64,000 bases of DNA from Luteolibacter sp. (GTDB taxonomy: Bacteria; Verrucomicrobiota; Verrucomicrobiia; Verrucomicrobiales; Akkermansiaceae), in assembly GCA_030696085.1 (NCBI GenBank), contig JAUYNL010000081.1, forward strand, positions 1 through 64,000. The letters run 5' to 3'. Below are positions 35,797-46,821 of this stretch, piece by piece. The first letter of the stretch is position 1. Every line of letters begins with the position of its first letter. A program made the translations under genes and the position numbers. The notes beneath the pieces are model-generated. The model had not been told where the DNA came from, did no database searches, and worked only from the letters and a program-made list of their open reading frames with translations.

Positions 35797-38643
35797 ATGA
35801 ACACCAAAAGTAAGTGGCTTTTCGAATTTGACCGCCGTCGTTCATCCGCGGTCAGGGAGGGAGTTGTGTCGGTGGAGGGATACAACCGGAATGGGAAGCC
35901 TCCGGAAGAGGTGGCCATGATGGAGAAAGCCGCTTTTTACAAAGCTCAGGCGGTTTTTTTCGAGGCTCCACACGACGGCAAGCCACCCATCGCCCAAGCC
36001 TTCATTTATCGTTCTGAAGGCCCGACCCAGGATTCGGATTTCGCCCACCTACATCAACGGCTGTGGAGTTGGGGCGGTGTTCCTCTCGTTTACCGGGTCA
36101 CTTCGGGGATGGTGCAGCTCTTCCGCTGCGCGCATCGTCCGGACTTCGAAAAGGATGGTCAGATCATCTGCAAACCTTTCAAGACCCTCAAGCTCGCGGC
36201 AACGGTCGCCAATGATCCATGGTGGGATGCCGACCGCTTGCGCAACGGCACGCTTTGGGACGATCCGCAGGTTTGCAAAAAACTGCTTTCCAGCAATCTG
36301 GCAGCCCAGAAAACACTCATCAACGCCGTCAAGGAGCTGTATGACCATCTGAATAAGGAAGGCATTCTTCCAAAAGTGCTCCGTCGGAAGCTGCTGATCT
36401 TGAGCGTCCTCATCGCCTATCTGGAAGAACGGGATGTTTTTGAAGAGGGCTACTTCGACCGGTTCAAAAAAGGTGCGGACAAGTTCTTCCAGGTTCTGGC
36501 CGACGGTCCCGCGCTGGTCGCATTGCTGGAACATTTGGAAGATCGCTTCAACGGTCATGTTTTCGTTCTGAGCGATGACGAGCGCGATACGTTGTTCACA
36601 AGCAAAAAGCTCCCACGCTTCGCCCAACTGGTCGAGGCGCGTCAGGAATCCGGCGGTCAGCTCACGCTCTGGAAGCGTTATTCGTTCGCCGACCTGCCGG
36701 TGGAATTGATCAGCCACATCTATCAACTCTTTGTGCACGACTCGTCGGTCGCGGTTTATACGCCGCAATTCCTTGTGCGTCTGATGCTGGGGGAGGTCTT
36801 GAGTTGGGAACGGCTGGATCGCTTGGAGCGAAACGATGAGGTCATCCTGGATGGAGCCTGCGGATCCGGTATTTTTCTGGTGGAAGCCTACAAACGTCTA
36901 ATTCTCCATTGGCGCTATCACAACGACTGGAAACACCCTGAACCAGCGACACTCAAAAAGCTCCTCACTTCTCGAATCCGTGGCGTGGACTTGGAAAAAG
37001 GTGCTGTAGAACTCGCTTCATTTAGTCTTTGCCTTGCTTTATGCGATGCGCTGCAACCTATGAAAATCAGGGCCAGTGTGAAGCTCTTCCCTGCATTGAA
37101 AGAGAAGTTTATTCATACGGGATGTTTCTTTGAAACCCGGGAGCAGGGAAAGGTGAAGGATAAGGTCGGCGTCATTGTCGGCAATCCTCCTTTCGCCTCG
37201 AAACTCAGCACCGACGGAGCCAAGCGGGCTTATGACCGCTACCAGAAGGACCATGGAGACTTGCCGGACAAACAAGTCGCATACCTTTTCCTTCACGAGT
37301 CCATGGAGATGCTGGCTCCCGGTGGCGTCCTTTCGATGCTCCAGCAATACAACTTTCTCTACAACCAGCAGTCCCTCGGCTTCCGGCAGAAATTCATTGA
37401 GCGCTGGGATGTACGGGAAATCCTCGATTTCATCTCCGTGCGCGGTCTTTTCCAGAAGGGCTCTGCGGATACCAAGGTGATCGCTGTGGTGGCCGAAGCT
37501 CAGCCCGCGCCGCCCAATCGTCAGATCCTCCACGCCACGTTCCGCCGGAGTGGCCGCGCGGATGCGGAACAAGGCTTCGACATCGACTACTACGACATGC
37601 ACTGGCTGCCGCGTGAACTGGCAACCACCAACGACGGAGTGTGGCGGAGCGACTTGCTTGGCGGGGGCCGTGTTCTCGGATTGGCGGATAGAACTGGCAA
37701 ACTTCGTTCACTCAAAGAACTGATCCAGCAATCAAAATGGGAAATTGGCGAGGGCTGGATTGTGGGAAATACAGATGACCCGCGGCCCGCTGAGCATGTC
37801 ATTGGGAAGAATTATGTTCGTGCCGAGGACCTGAATGATGCTGAGGTGGTTAAATCGAAACTCCGGATTGTTAGTGCCAAGACGCTACAGCGGCCACGCC
37901 GGGCCGAAATCTATACCCCACCTCTGCTTCTGATTCACAAACATGAAGATCTGGGCTTTGGAAAATGGATGGAATCCTATCTAACCTTTCCCCACACGAT
38001 ATTCGGAATTTCCGCAGCAAGGAGCAACGCAGATGGCTTAACGAAGGCGGCAGAGTGGCTTTCCAGTCAAAAGCGGCAACTTCAAGCATTGCTTGCATTG
38101 CGGGGAACCTCGTCATTGACCTCAAAAGCCACTGCCGTTTTGTCTGACGACATTCTCGAGTTGCCATTTCCTGAAGAATGGGATTTGCGTTTGTCGCGTC
38201 ACGAAGAAATCCTCGTAGATGACATTGTGGACTACTACCGTGATCTAGTCCGCCTAGGTGAAGACTCAACCGCGATGAAGGAATCGGGAGAAGGCGGACT
38301 CTCTGACTTCAACGAGATCTTCACCGCGCGTATCAACGGCGTTTACAAAAAGAACAAGCTGCAAGCTCTGCCTGCACAGGTTTGGCCCGGCGTGATTTGT
38401 CAGCCATATATCTTCGGCAAAGGAAAAGTGGACTGGAACGGCGCGGACGAGTTGAAGGGCAAGGTTGATGCGTTGCTGCGGGAAAAGCGCGGCGGCGGAC
38501 TCAACATCACCCGCATCGCACGACTTTACGATGGAGCCTGCATTTATCTGCTCAAGCCCGACCGGTTACGATACTGGCTCCGCTCCGTTGCTCTGCGTGA
38601 TGCAGACGAAACCCTGGCGGATTTGGCCCAACAGGGATTTTAA
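35797..38643 (+). CDS. N6-adenine DNA methyltransferase, large restriction-modification-like protein
   Basis: A 948-residue protein with a gamma-type adenine methyltransferase core: motif I ILDGACGSGIFLVEAY (about 348-363) and motif IV VGNPPF (Asn463). The N-terminal third (about 25-110) contains AAFYKAQAVFFEA and LHQRLWSWGGVPLVYRV, which I recall from type IIG-like or phage-defence methyltransferases but cannot assign. The C-terminal third (about 580-900) would hold target recognition. I see no clear PD-(D/E)XK site within it; a separate nuclease-like protein is encoded 12 bases downstream. The gene lies between duplicated alaS ends and has a less GC-rich, less host-like composition. Start ATG 35797. 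Confidence 0.85.
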   Translation: MNTKSKWLFEFDRRRSSAVREGVVSVEGYNRNGKPPEEVAMMEKAAFYKAQAVFFEAPHDGKPPIAQAFIYRSEGPTQDSDFAHLHQRLWSWGGVPLVYRVTSGMVQLFRCAHRPDFEKDGQIICKPFKTLKLAATVANDPWWDADRLRNGTLWDDPQVCKKLLSSNLAAQKTLINAVKELYDHLNKEGILPKVLRRKLLILSVLIAYLEERDVFEEGYFDRFKKGADKFFQVLADGPALVALLEHLEDRFNGHVFVLSDDERDTLFTSKKLPRFAQLVEARQESGGQLTLWKRYSFADLPVELISHIYQLFVHDSSVAVYTPQFLVRLMLGEVLSWERLDRLERNDEVILDGACGSGIFLVEAYKRLILHWRYHNDWKHPEPATLKKLLTSRIRGVDLEKGAVELASFSLCLALCDALQPMKIRASVKLFPALKEKFIHTGCFFETREQGKVKDKVGVIVGNPPFASKLSTDGAKRAYDRYQKDHGDLPDKQVAYLFLHESMEMLAPGGVLSMLQQYNFLYNQQSLGFRQKFIERWDVREILDFISVRGLFQKGSADTKVIAVVAEAQPAPPNRQILHATFRRSGRADAEQGFDIDYYDMHWLPRELATTNDGVWRSDLLGGGRVLGLADRTGKLRSLKELIQQSKWEIGEGWIVGNTDDPRPAEHVIGKNYVRAEDLNDAEVVKSKLRIVSAKTLQRPRRAEIYTPPLLLIHKHEDLGFGKWMESYLTFPHTIFGISAARSNADGLTKAAEWLSSQKRQLQALLALRGTSSLTSKATAVLSDDILELPFPEEWDLRLSRHEEILVDDIVDYYRDLVRLGEDSTAMKESGEGGLSDFNEIFTARINGVYKKNKLQALPAQVWPGVICQPYIFGKGKVDWNGADELKGKVDALLREKRGGGLNITRIARLYDGACIYLLKPDRLRYWLRSVALRDADETLADLAQQGF

Positions 38644-38655
38644 ATCTTCTCTATC

Positions 38656-39372
38656 ATGTTGGCAGAAAACTCCCATCACGTTCAATCAGGTCACCTCGAC
38701 CGGGAAATTCATCTGCCCTCCACCGCGAAGCATGAACTGGTAGACTTCATTTCAGAGCAATTGCCACTATGGCGCGACCACCCGGATCGTCCGGACAAAC
38801 AAAGCGAGACCGCGTTGACCGAATACCTCTGTGACCATCTCAACAGCGCTGTCTATCACTCGGAAACTTGGAGCCACGTTCAGTTCCGCACGGAAACGGG
38901 CGACGAAACACATGCCGGCCGGAAGATTGATCTCACCGTCAAACCGAGAGCCGCCTCACTCATCATTGAAGGCCGCCGACATAGTCAATTTGATCCCCTT
39001 TTCCCCATCGAGTGCAAACGCCTTCCCACGCCGAAAGAAAAAGACCGCGATGAGCGCGAATACGTCATCACCGAGCCCGGCACAACAGGTGGCATGCAGC
39101 GATTCAAGTTTGGCCATCATGGCGCGGCTCATGATTTCGTGGCAATGATTGCCTTTGTCCAAGAATACGATTTCCAACATTGGCACGGCAAGTTGAATGG
39201 CTGGATATCGGACCTCACCCAAGTTCCGAACTCCTCTTGGAAATTGGATGAGGTGCTTCACGTTGTGGATGTAAGCAAGAAATCAAAAATCTGCTCATTG
39301 GCTTCGACGCTTCAAAGGCTGGGAAAATTGAATGACTGTGAAGTGCGGCATCTTTGGGTTCAGATGAACTGA
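38656..39372 (+). CDS. PD-(D/E)XK nuclease-like partner of the methyltransferase
   Basis: A 238-residue protein with a likely nuclease core: GRKIDLTV (Asp92) followed by FPIECKRLP (Glu119, Lys121), the Asp…Glu-x-Lys arrangement of PD-(D/E)XK enzymes. The N-terminal part is helical and acidic. It starts 12 bases after the methyltransferase stop, so the two are surely cotranscribed. It would be the restriction or sensing subunit of a two-gene system. The family is not one I can name; fold and function are inferred from motif and context. Confidence 0.7.
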   Translation: MLAENSHHVQSGHLDREIHLPSTAKHELVDFISEQLPLWRDHPDRPDKQSETALTEYLCDHLNSAVYHSETWSHVQFRTETGDETHAGRKIDLTVKPRAASLIIEGRRHSQFDPLFPIECKRLPTPKEKDRDEREYVITEPGTTGGMQRFKFGHHGAAHDFVAMIAFVQEYDFQHWHGKLNGWISDLTQVPNSSWKLDEVLHVVDVSKKSKICSLASTLQRLGKLNDCEVRHLWVQMN

Positions 39373-39456
39373 ATGAGAATCCAGTTGCTACATCGCTGGG
39401 CCACGGAAACGCAGAATTCACTTCGTCAGCGAATTAATTCGAAAATGAACTCACGC

Positions 39457-39674
39457 TTCGACTCCGACGCCTCGCTGCTCCAGGAACTCCAGAACGGCCT
39501 CAAGAAAAAACAATTCTCCGGCCCCGCCCTGCTCATCGTCGATGACGGCGAAAAACTCCACCTCGCCACCCACTGCGGCCCGGATGCCCTGGCAGCCGGA
39601 CTCAAAGCCGGCGACCTGCTCCGCGACCTCGCCGCCCTGGCCGGCGGCAAAGGCGGCGGCAAACCGGACCAAGC
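39457..39674 (+). repeat. Direct repeat, right copy (stranded alaS 3' end)
   Basis: Right-hand counterpart of 35397-35614, offset 4060 bases, same orientation, no gaps. It marks the right edge of the inserted module. Confidence 0.9.
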
Positions 39675-39759
39675 CCGCGGCGCCGCGACGGATCGCAGCA
39701 AGCTGGAGGAAATCAAGACAGTCGCCTCCGCGAAATTCCAGCCCGACTTTCGCTGTTAG
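39457..39759 (+). pseudogene. Remnant of the alaS 3' end
   Basis: This stretch encodes about 100 residues almost identical to the AlaS C-terminus (FDSDASLLQELQNGLKKK… PALLIVDDGEKLHLATHCGP…), with its own ending (KLEEIKTVASAKFQPDFRC) and stop at 39757-39759. The frame is open from ATG 39373, but the first 28 residues are unrelated to AlaS. It lacks catalytic and editing domains and is most likely the original alaS tail, cut off by the insertion. It ends 7 bases before the convergent rlmN stop, the arrangement expected if alaS and rlmN were once direct neighbours. Confidence 0.85.
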
Positions 39760-39766
39760 ATGCGGC

Positions 39767-40846
39767 TCACCCGGCCAGGGAAATGATGCCCTCGGCCGTC
39801 TCCTGCTTGAGGCGGAGCTGGCCGCAGGCGGCATCGATATCACCGCCTTTTTCGAGGCGGAGGGTGGCGGAGACGCCGGCGTTTTTCAGGATGTCGCGGA
39901 AGGCGCGGCAGCGGGTGTAGGACGGGCGTTTCCATGCGAGCCCCTCGACGGTGTTGTAGGGGATGAGGTTCACCTTGGCGTGGATGCGGCGCGCGTGGCG
40001 GGCGAGGATGGCGGCTTGTTCGGGCGCATCGTTCACATTCTCTATCAGGATGTATTCGAGGGTGAGTTTTTGGTTTTTGCGCGAGTTCCAGAAATCCAGG
40101 GCGTCGAAGAGTTCGGCGACGGGCCACTTGCGGTTGATGGGCATGATCTGCTGGCGGACCTCGTCGGTGGCTCCGTGGAGCGAGATGGCGAGGCGGATCT
40201 GCTGCGGGTGCTCGGCGAGCTGGCGGATCTGCGGGACCAGGCCGGAGGTGGAGATGGTGAGGTGGCGCGCGCCGAGGCGCAGGGTTTTCCCGCCGGTGAT
40301 GAGTTCGATGGCGGCCAGGAGATTATCGAGATTGGCGAGCGGTTCGCCCATGCCCATGAAGACGAGGTTATCGACACGTTCGCCGGAAAGTTGTTCGGCG
40401 GCGAGCACCTGGCCGGCGATTTCCGCGGCGTCGAGATTGCGGGTGAATCCGGCGAGGCCGGAGGCGCAGAATTTGCAGCCATAGGCGCAGCCGACCTGTG
40501 AGGAAACGCAGAGCGTGCGACGGTCCGAGCTTTCGCCATAAAGCGCGGGATTGGCGGGGATGAGCACGCTTTCCACGTAGCGGCCGTCGAGCAGGCGGAA
40601 GAGGAACTTGCGGGTGGTGTCCGCCGAACCCTGGGTGTGGGTGTGTTCGAGCGCGGCGAGGTGGAAGGAAGCGGCGAGTTTTTCGCGCAGAGCGGCGGGC
40701 AGATTGCTCATCGCCTCATAGGAGGCTGCCTTTTTTTTCCAAACCCATTCGAGGATCTGCGTGGCGCGGAAGGACGGCTCTCCGGCGCTGGCCAGCCAGG
40801 CGGCGAGGGCATCCGGGCTGAGGCTTGTGAGCGCGGGTTTCGTCAT
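39767..40846 (-). CDS. rlmN: 23S rRNA A2503 / tRNA A37 C2-methyltransferase (radical SAM)
   Basis: A 359-residue radical SAM enzyme. The cluster-binding motif is CAYGCKFC (Cys-x3-Cys-x2-Cys), followed by the family's VFMGMGEPLANLDNLL. The C-terminal region contains INPIPYNTVEG-like LIPYNTVEG and a late Cys (TLRLEKGGDIDAACGQL) that serves as acceptor. It converges with the alaS remnant. Confidence 0.95.
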   Translation of the reverse strand: MTKPALTSLSPDALAAWLASAGEPSFRATQILEWVWKKKAASYEAMSNLPAALREKLAASFHLAALEHTHTQGSADTTRKFLFRLLDGRYVESVLIPANPALYGESSDRRTLCVSSQVGCAYGCKFCASGLAGFTRNLDAAEIAGQVLAAEQLSGERVDNLVFMGMGEPLANLDNLLAAIELITGGKTLRLGARHLTISTSGLVPQIRQLAEHPQQIRLAISLHGATDEVRQQIMPINRKWPVAELFDALDFWNSRKNQKLTLEYILIENVNDAPEQAAILARHARRIHAKVNLIPYNTVEGLAWKRPSYTRCRAFRDILKNAGVSATLRLEKGGDIDAACGQLRLKQETAEGIISLAG

Positions 40847-40893
40847 GCGGAGGAGGGGTGGATACGGGGACAGGATGTTCCAGCCACGAGGTA

Positions 40894-42873
<1,980 letters not shown>

Positions 42874-43253
42874 CGGGCGCGGAGCTTGCACGCCGAAACG
42901 TCCCGGTCAACGCCGGATCAGCGGCGGGATGGCCCGCGTTGGCTTGCGACCGTAACGATCCACGCACTAACGGAAATCGGCAATGATTTGCACTCCCTGT
43001 CATGGCGCGCCTGCCCAAGACCGTGTAAGGCTTTACCAATTGACGAGAGATTCCGCACCGCCCCAATCCCTGAATTTGATTTTACGAATGGTGGCATTCC
43101 GCATGGCTGGCTCTGCGGTCCAGCTCTGCGCGCAAATCCTGGGCACGATGAACAGGCCTCAATCCTCCACGAAAACGCGATCCGCCGCTACGGCCTCTGA
43201 TCCCGGGATATTCCTACTCGACGGGAATCCGGCCTCTTGGTGAGCTTTCGCGC
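42874..43253. other. Intergenic region upstream of the ABC-F and cstA genes
   Basis: About 380 bases between two divergent genes, presumably holding both promoters. An open frame of 104 codons at 42886-43200 has no recognisable features and overlaps the start region of the ABC-F gene, so it is not called. I see no RNA element. Confidence 0.45.
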
Positions 43254-45356
43254 ATGCCAAAATTCGCCCGCATCATCGTTTGGATCGCCGTTTCCATGCT
43301 CGGGGTGCTGGCGGTGTCCATCGCCGCATTCCAGCGGGGCGAGCCGGTGAATGCCTTGTGGCTGGTGGTCGCCGGTGTCTGCGCGTTTGCGGTGTCCTAT
43401 CGTTTTTACTCGGCCTGGCTGATGGCAAGGGTGCTGGCCATCGACGACCGGCGGGCACCCGCCGCGGTAACTTGTGACGACGGCAAGGATTTCGTGCCCA
43501 CGCCGAAATGGGTCGTATTCGGCCACCATTTCGCGGCCATCGCGGGACCAGGGCCGCTGGTCGGGCCGGTGCTCGCCGCACAGTTCGGCTACCTGCCGGG
43601 CACTCTGTGGATTCTGGTGGGGGCGACACTCGGCGGTGGCGTGCATGATGCGGTGATCCTGTTCTCCTCCATGCGCCGCAACGGAAAATCATTGGGCCAG
43701 ATGCTCAAGGAGGAGATGAATCCGGTGATCGGCCTGATCACCACGATCAGCCTGCTCGCCATCATGACGATCCTGCTCGCCGTGCTGGGCCTGGTCGTGG
43801 TGAAAGCGCTGGCGGAAAGTCCGTGGGGACTCTTCACCATCGCCGCCACCATCCCCCTCGCCTTCATCATGGGCCTGATGATCAAGAGCGGAAAAGTCAG
43901 CGTTACCGCGGCCTCCGTGTTCGGAGTGGTGGGGCTGCTGGCCGCCGTGGTCGCAGGAAAATATCTGCCGCCCTCATGGAACGAGGCGCTCACGCTCAAA
44001 CCTACCCAACTCGCCTGGGCGATCATGATTTACGGCTTCGCCGCGAGCGTGCTGCCGGTCTGGATGCTGCTCGCCCCTCGCGATTACCTGAGCACCTTCA
44101 TGAAACTCGGCACGGTGGCGGTTCTCGGGATTTTCATCGTTTTGCTCGCGCCGCCGCTGCACATGCCGGCCATCACGCCCTTCATCCACGGCGGAGGATT
44201 CGTGGTGCCCGGCCCGGTATTTCCCTTCGTCTGCATCACCATCGCCTGCGGAGCGATCAGCGGCTTCCACTCCCTCATCGCCTCGGGCACCACGCCGAAA
44301 CTGCTCGCCCGGGAAAAGGACATCCGCCTCGTCGGCTACGGCGCGATGATCGTGGAAATGCTCGTTTCCCTGATGGCCATCATCGCCGCCTGCGCCCTCG
44401 CGCCGGGCGAATATTTCGCGATCAACTCCCCCGTCGCGCCCGGCGACAACTCCGCCCTCACCAGCCAGCTCGCAAAAATCAGCAACATCGATGCGAATGG
44501 CACCTACGCCGTCACCCACGCCGACATGCTGAAAATGACCCGCGACATGGGCGAGCCCACCACCGTCAAGCTCGCCGATGGCACCATCGTGAATGACTAT
44601 CCGACAATGGTCGGAAAAACCGGCGGCGCTCCCACCTTCGCCGTCGGCATGGCGCATCTTTTCGCCAAGGTCATCCCGGGAAAAACCGCGCTCTCGCTGT
44701 GGTATCATTTCGCCATCATGTTCGAGGCCCTGTTCATCCTGACCACGCTGGACGCCGGCACGCGGGTCGGGCGCTTCATCCTCCAGGATTTGTTAGGCCA
44801 GCTCTCGCCAAAGCTCAAGGACACCGGCTCATGGTTCGGAAACATCACCGCCACCGGCCTGCTGGTCGCCGCCTGGGGCTTCTTTCTCTATCAGGGAGCG
44901 CTCGATCCCGCGGGCATCGCCAAGAGCCTGTGGCCGCTATTCGGGATCTCCAACCAGCTTCTCGCCGTGATCGCCTTCTGCTTCGGCACCGTGATACTCA
45001 TCAAGATGGGCAAGGCCCGCTACTGCTGGGTCACCGCGGCGCCGATGCTGTTCCTCACCGTCGTGACTTTTTACGCCGGTTTCCTGAAACTCTTCTCCGC
45101 GGGTGCCGCCGGTTTCCTCCCGGAAATCGAAAAACAAAAGGTTCTGCTCTCCACGGGTCTTAGTGGAAACGCCCTTGCCGCCGCCAAAACCTCTCTCTTC
45201 AACGCCCGCATCGACGTGTCCGTGACCATCACCTTCCTGTTCTTCGTTTCCATCATCGTGCTCGGCACCGCCCGCGAGTGCTGGCTGCTGCTCACCAAAC
45301 GCAAGGCGAGCACCCTGCGGGAAAGCGCCTACATCGTCCTGCCGCAGCCCGATTGA
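43254..45356 (+). CDS. cstA: CstA-family carbon starvation / peptide or pyruvate transporter
   Basis: A 700-residue membrane protein with many hydrophobic helices. The conserved N-terminal region VFGHHFAAIAGPGPLVGPVLAAQFGYLPG followed by GGGVHDAVILFSSMRR is diagnostic for CstA/BtsT, which import pyruvate or peptides. Length matches the family. A periplasmic or cytoplasmic insert at about 390-460 is hydrophilic. No regulatory CstR/BtsSR genes are adjacent. Confidence 0.93.
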   Translation: MPKFARIIVWIAVSMLGVLAVSIAAFQRGEPVNALWLVVAGVCAFAVSYRFYSAWLMARVLAIDDRRAPAAVTCDDGKDFVPTPKWVVFGHHFAAIAGPGPLVGPVLAAQFGYLPGTLWILVGATLGGGVHDAVILFSSMRRNGKSLGQMLKEEMNPVIGLITTISLLAIMTILLAVLGLVVVKALAESPWGLFTIAATIPLAFIMGLMIKSGKVSVTAASVFGVVGLLAAVVAGKYLPPSWNEALTLKPTQLAWAIMIYGFAASVLPVWMLLAPRDYLSTFMKLGTVAVLGIFIVLLAPPLHMPAITPFIHGGGFVVPGPVFPFVCITIACGAISGFHSLIASGTTPKLLAREKDIRLVGYGAMIVEMLVSLMAIIAACALAPGEYFAINSPVAPGDNSALTSQLAKISNIDANGTYAVTHADMLKMTRDMGEPTTVKLADGTIVNDYPTMVGKTGGAPTFAVGMAHLFAKVIPGKTALSLWYHFAIMFEALFILTTLDAGTRVGRFILQDLLGQLSPKLKDTGSWFGNITATGLLVAAWGFFLYQGALDPAGIAKSLWPLFGISNQLLAVIAFCFGTVILIKMGKARYCWVTAAPMLFLTVVTFYAGFLKLFSAGAAGFLPEIEKQKVLLSTGLSGNALAAAKTSLFNARIDVSVTITFLFFVSIIVLGTARECWLLLTKRKASTLRESAYIVLPQPD

Positions 45357-45397
45357 CGGGTGGACGTTTCCACGGTTGACGCGGCATTTCCTCCGCC

Positions 45398-45577
45398 ATG
45401 GGATTCCCAACCAAAGTCCAACTCATCCGCCGCAAGGCCAGCGAACCGTATTACATCAGCGTCCCGTACGAAAAAGGTGATCTCATCGCGCAAGCTGTCA
45501 TGCGTATCAGCAACGAGTTGCCGAGGCCTTGGCTGAGAGGAAAGTGTGAATCTCCGCACGCGGGCGTTGACCGATAG
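45398..45577 (+). CDS. Short orphan protein resembling a transposase-associated leader gene
   Basis: A 59-residue open frame (MGFPTKVQLIRRKASEPYYI…). The opening resembles small proteins encoded just upstream of transposases in Verrucomicrobia, Lentisphaerae and Planctomycetes, recalled from memory. The second half departs from that pattern and no transposase follows; the next gene is on the other strand. It may be the degraded trace of an insertion sequence. Confidence 0.4.
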   Translation: MGFPTKVQLIRRKASEPYYISVPYEKGDLIAQAVMRISNELPRPWLRGKCESPHAGVDR

Positions 45578-45597
45578 GCTGCGGAGAAACGGGAGGC

Positions 45598-46821
45598 TCA
45601 ACAATGCAGCAAACCGCGGAACACCTCGTCGAGGCGATCGCGCGAGTGGAGTTGATGATAAGTGGAAAATCCGTCCTCCGGCGCCGGAGCCGCCAAGGTG
45701 GCATGGATCGCCTCGAGGGCGGCAGCCACATCGCCCTCGGGAAAAGTGCGGCCGAGTTGGTGACGTTCGACACGGGCGCCAATGCACTCGCCGGCCGTGG
45801 CAAGCACCGGTTTGCGAAACGCGGCGGCCTTGGTGAGCGCGTTGCTGCTGCCCTCGAAGCCCTCGTAGGCCGCCCAGACCAGGTCGAAACCGGTGAACAG
45901 AGAGTTATAGGGAACGCCATCCTGGATACGACCGCCACAGGTGTCAAAATACAGGTTGTCCAGCCCGCCGGTTTCGATGCGGCGCGAAACGCCATCACAA
46001 AACGCGAGCTCCTCCGGCGTGAAGGTGCCTCTCAGAAAAGGACCTGTGGCCACGAAAAACCATGGCTCGCCCCTCTCGTGGGCGCGGATGGCGCAGCGCA
46101 GCAGGGTGATGAGCCCCTTGCGTTTCTCCATGCTGATCATCCCAATGATGCGGCGCCCGGCCGCCCGCCCGAGTATCCTCCGGGCCAGCGGGTTTTCCGC
46201 ATCCGGGGCGGCCTCGTCGGTCATGTCCGGGAATGATATGACCGGGCGGCCGCAGAGGGCTGCGAGGGTTTCGTTGAAGCGCTCGTCGAGCACGCAGACG
46301 GCGCGGCAGTCGGGACTGGCAAGGAGGCCATCGCCCTTGGCGGCGCGGCGCAGCAGGTTGATGGAGCGGGCATTGGCTGCGCCGAGATGCGCGTTTCGGA
46401 AATACAAGCCGCTCCACGGGCGTCCTAACAGAATCCCCGGAATTTGCGGGAAGGGGGCGAAGCGCAGATAGCTGTCGAGATAACAGAAAAAGACGAGATC
46501 GGCGCGCCAGCCGCTGGCGGCTTCGGCCTCGCGCAGGGCGGCACCGGTGGCGCGCCAGCGCAGCAGGGTGCTGGCTGGATCATGATCGCGGCGGCGGTCG
46601 ATCACGCCGTGGTTGCGGTGGATGAAGTGGTGCCCGTGGACGCGGGCGCTCGTTTCCGCAGGTAGCGGGGAGATGATTTCCTCCGGCTTCTGGCAAAGCA
46701 GGATCACGCGCGCGCCGATGCGCAGCAACGAGGCGGTGAACTCACGCAGATAGGTGGGATGGTGGCCGCCCCAGCGGGTATCGACCAGGGCGACGGTCAT
46801 GAGCTGTGGCGGAGGAGTCAT
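45598..46821 (-). CDS. Glycosyltransferase (GT4-like)
   Basis: A 407-residue soluble glycosyltransferase with a GT-B fold. The N-terminal MTVALVDTRWGGHHPTYLREF has the Gly-His acceptor loop, and the C-terminal EGFEGSSNALTKAAAFRKPVLAT carries the Glu-x7-Glu-like donor site. It probably adds a sugar to a lipid-linked glycan. Start ATG 46821 overlaps the upstream gene's stop by four bases (ATGA), which settles the start. It is the last gene of the minus-strand polysaccharide cluster. Confidence 0.8.
   Translation of the reverse strand: MTPPPQLMTVALVDTRWGGHHPTYLREFTASLLRIGARVILLCQKPEEIISPLPAETSARVHGHHFIHRNHGVIDRRRDHDPASTLLRWRATGAALREAEAASGWRADLVFFCYLDSYLRFAPFPQIPGILLGRPWSGLYFRNAHLGAANARSINLLRRAAKGDGLLASPDCRAVCVLDERFNETLAALCGRPVISFPDMTDEAAPDAENPLARRILGRAAGRRIIGMISMEKRKGLITLLRCAIRAHERGEPWFFVATGPFLRGTFTPEELAFCDGVSRRIETGGLDNLYFDTCGGRIQDGVPYNSLFTGFDLVWAAYEGFEGSSNALTKAAAFRKPVLATAGECIGARVERHQLGRTFPEGDVAAALEAIHATLAAPAPEDGFSTYHQLHSRDRLDEVFRGLLHC

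Noticed and set aside
35797-39372. Integrase or transposase for the module between the alaS copies
   Set aside because: Neither gene has recombinase motifs, and no tRNA gene or short terminal inverted repeats are visible at the edges. The boundaries are long alaS copies instead.
42886-43200. 104-codon plus-strand frame between ABC-F and cstA
   Set aside because: It overlaps the start region of the ABC-F gene and has no domain-like pattern; it is more likely the divergent promoter region.
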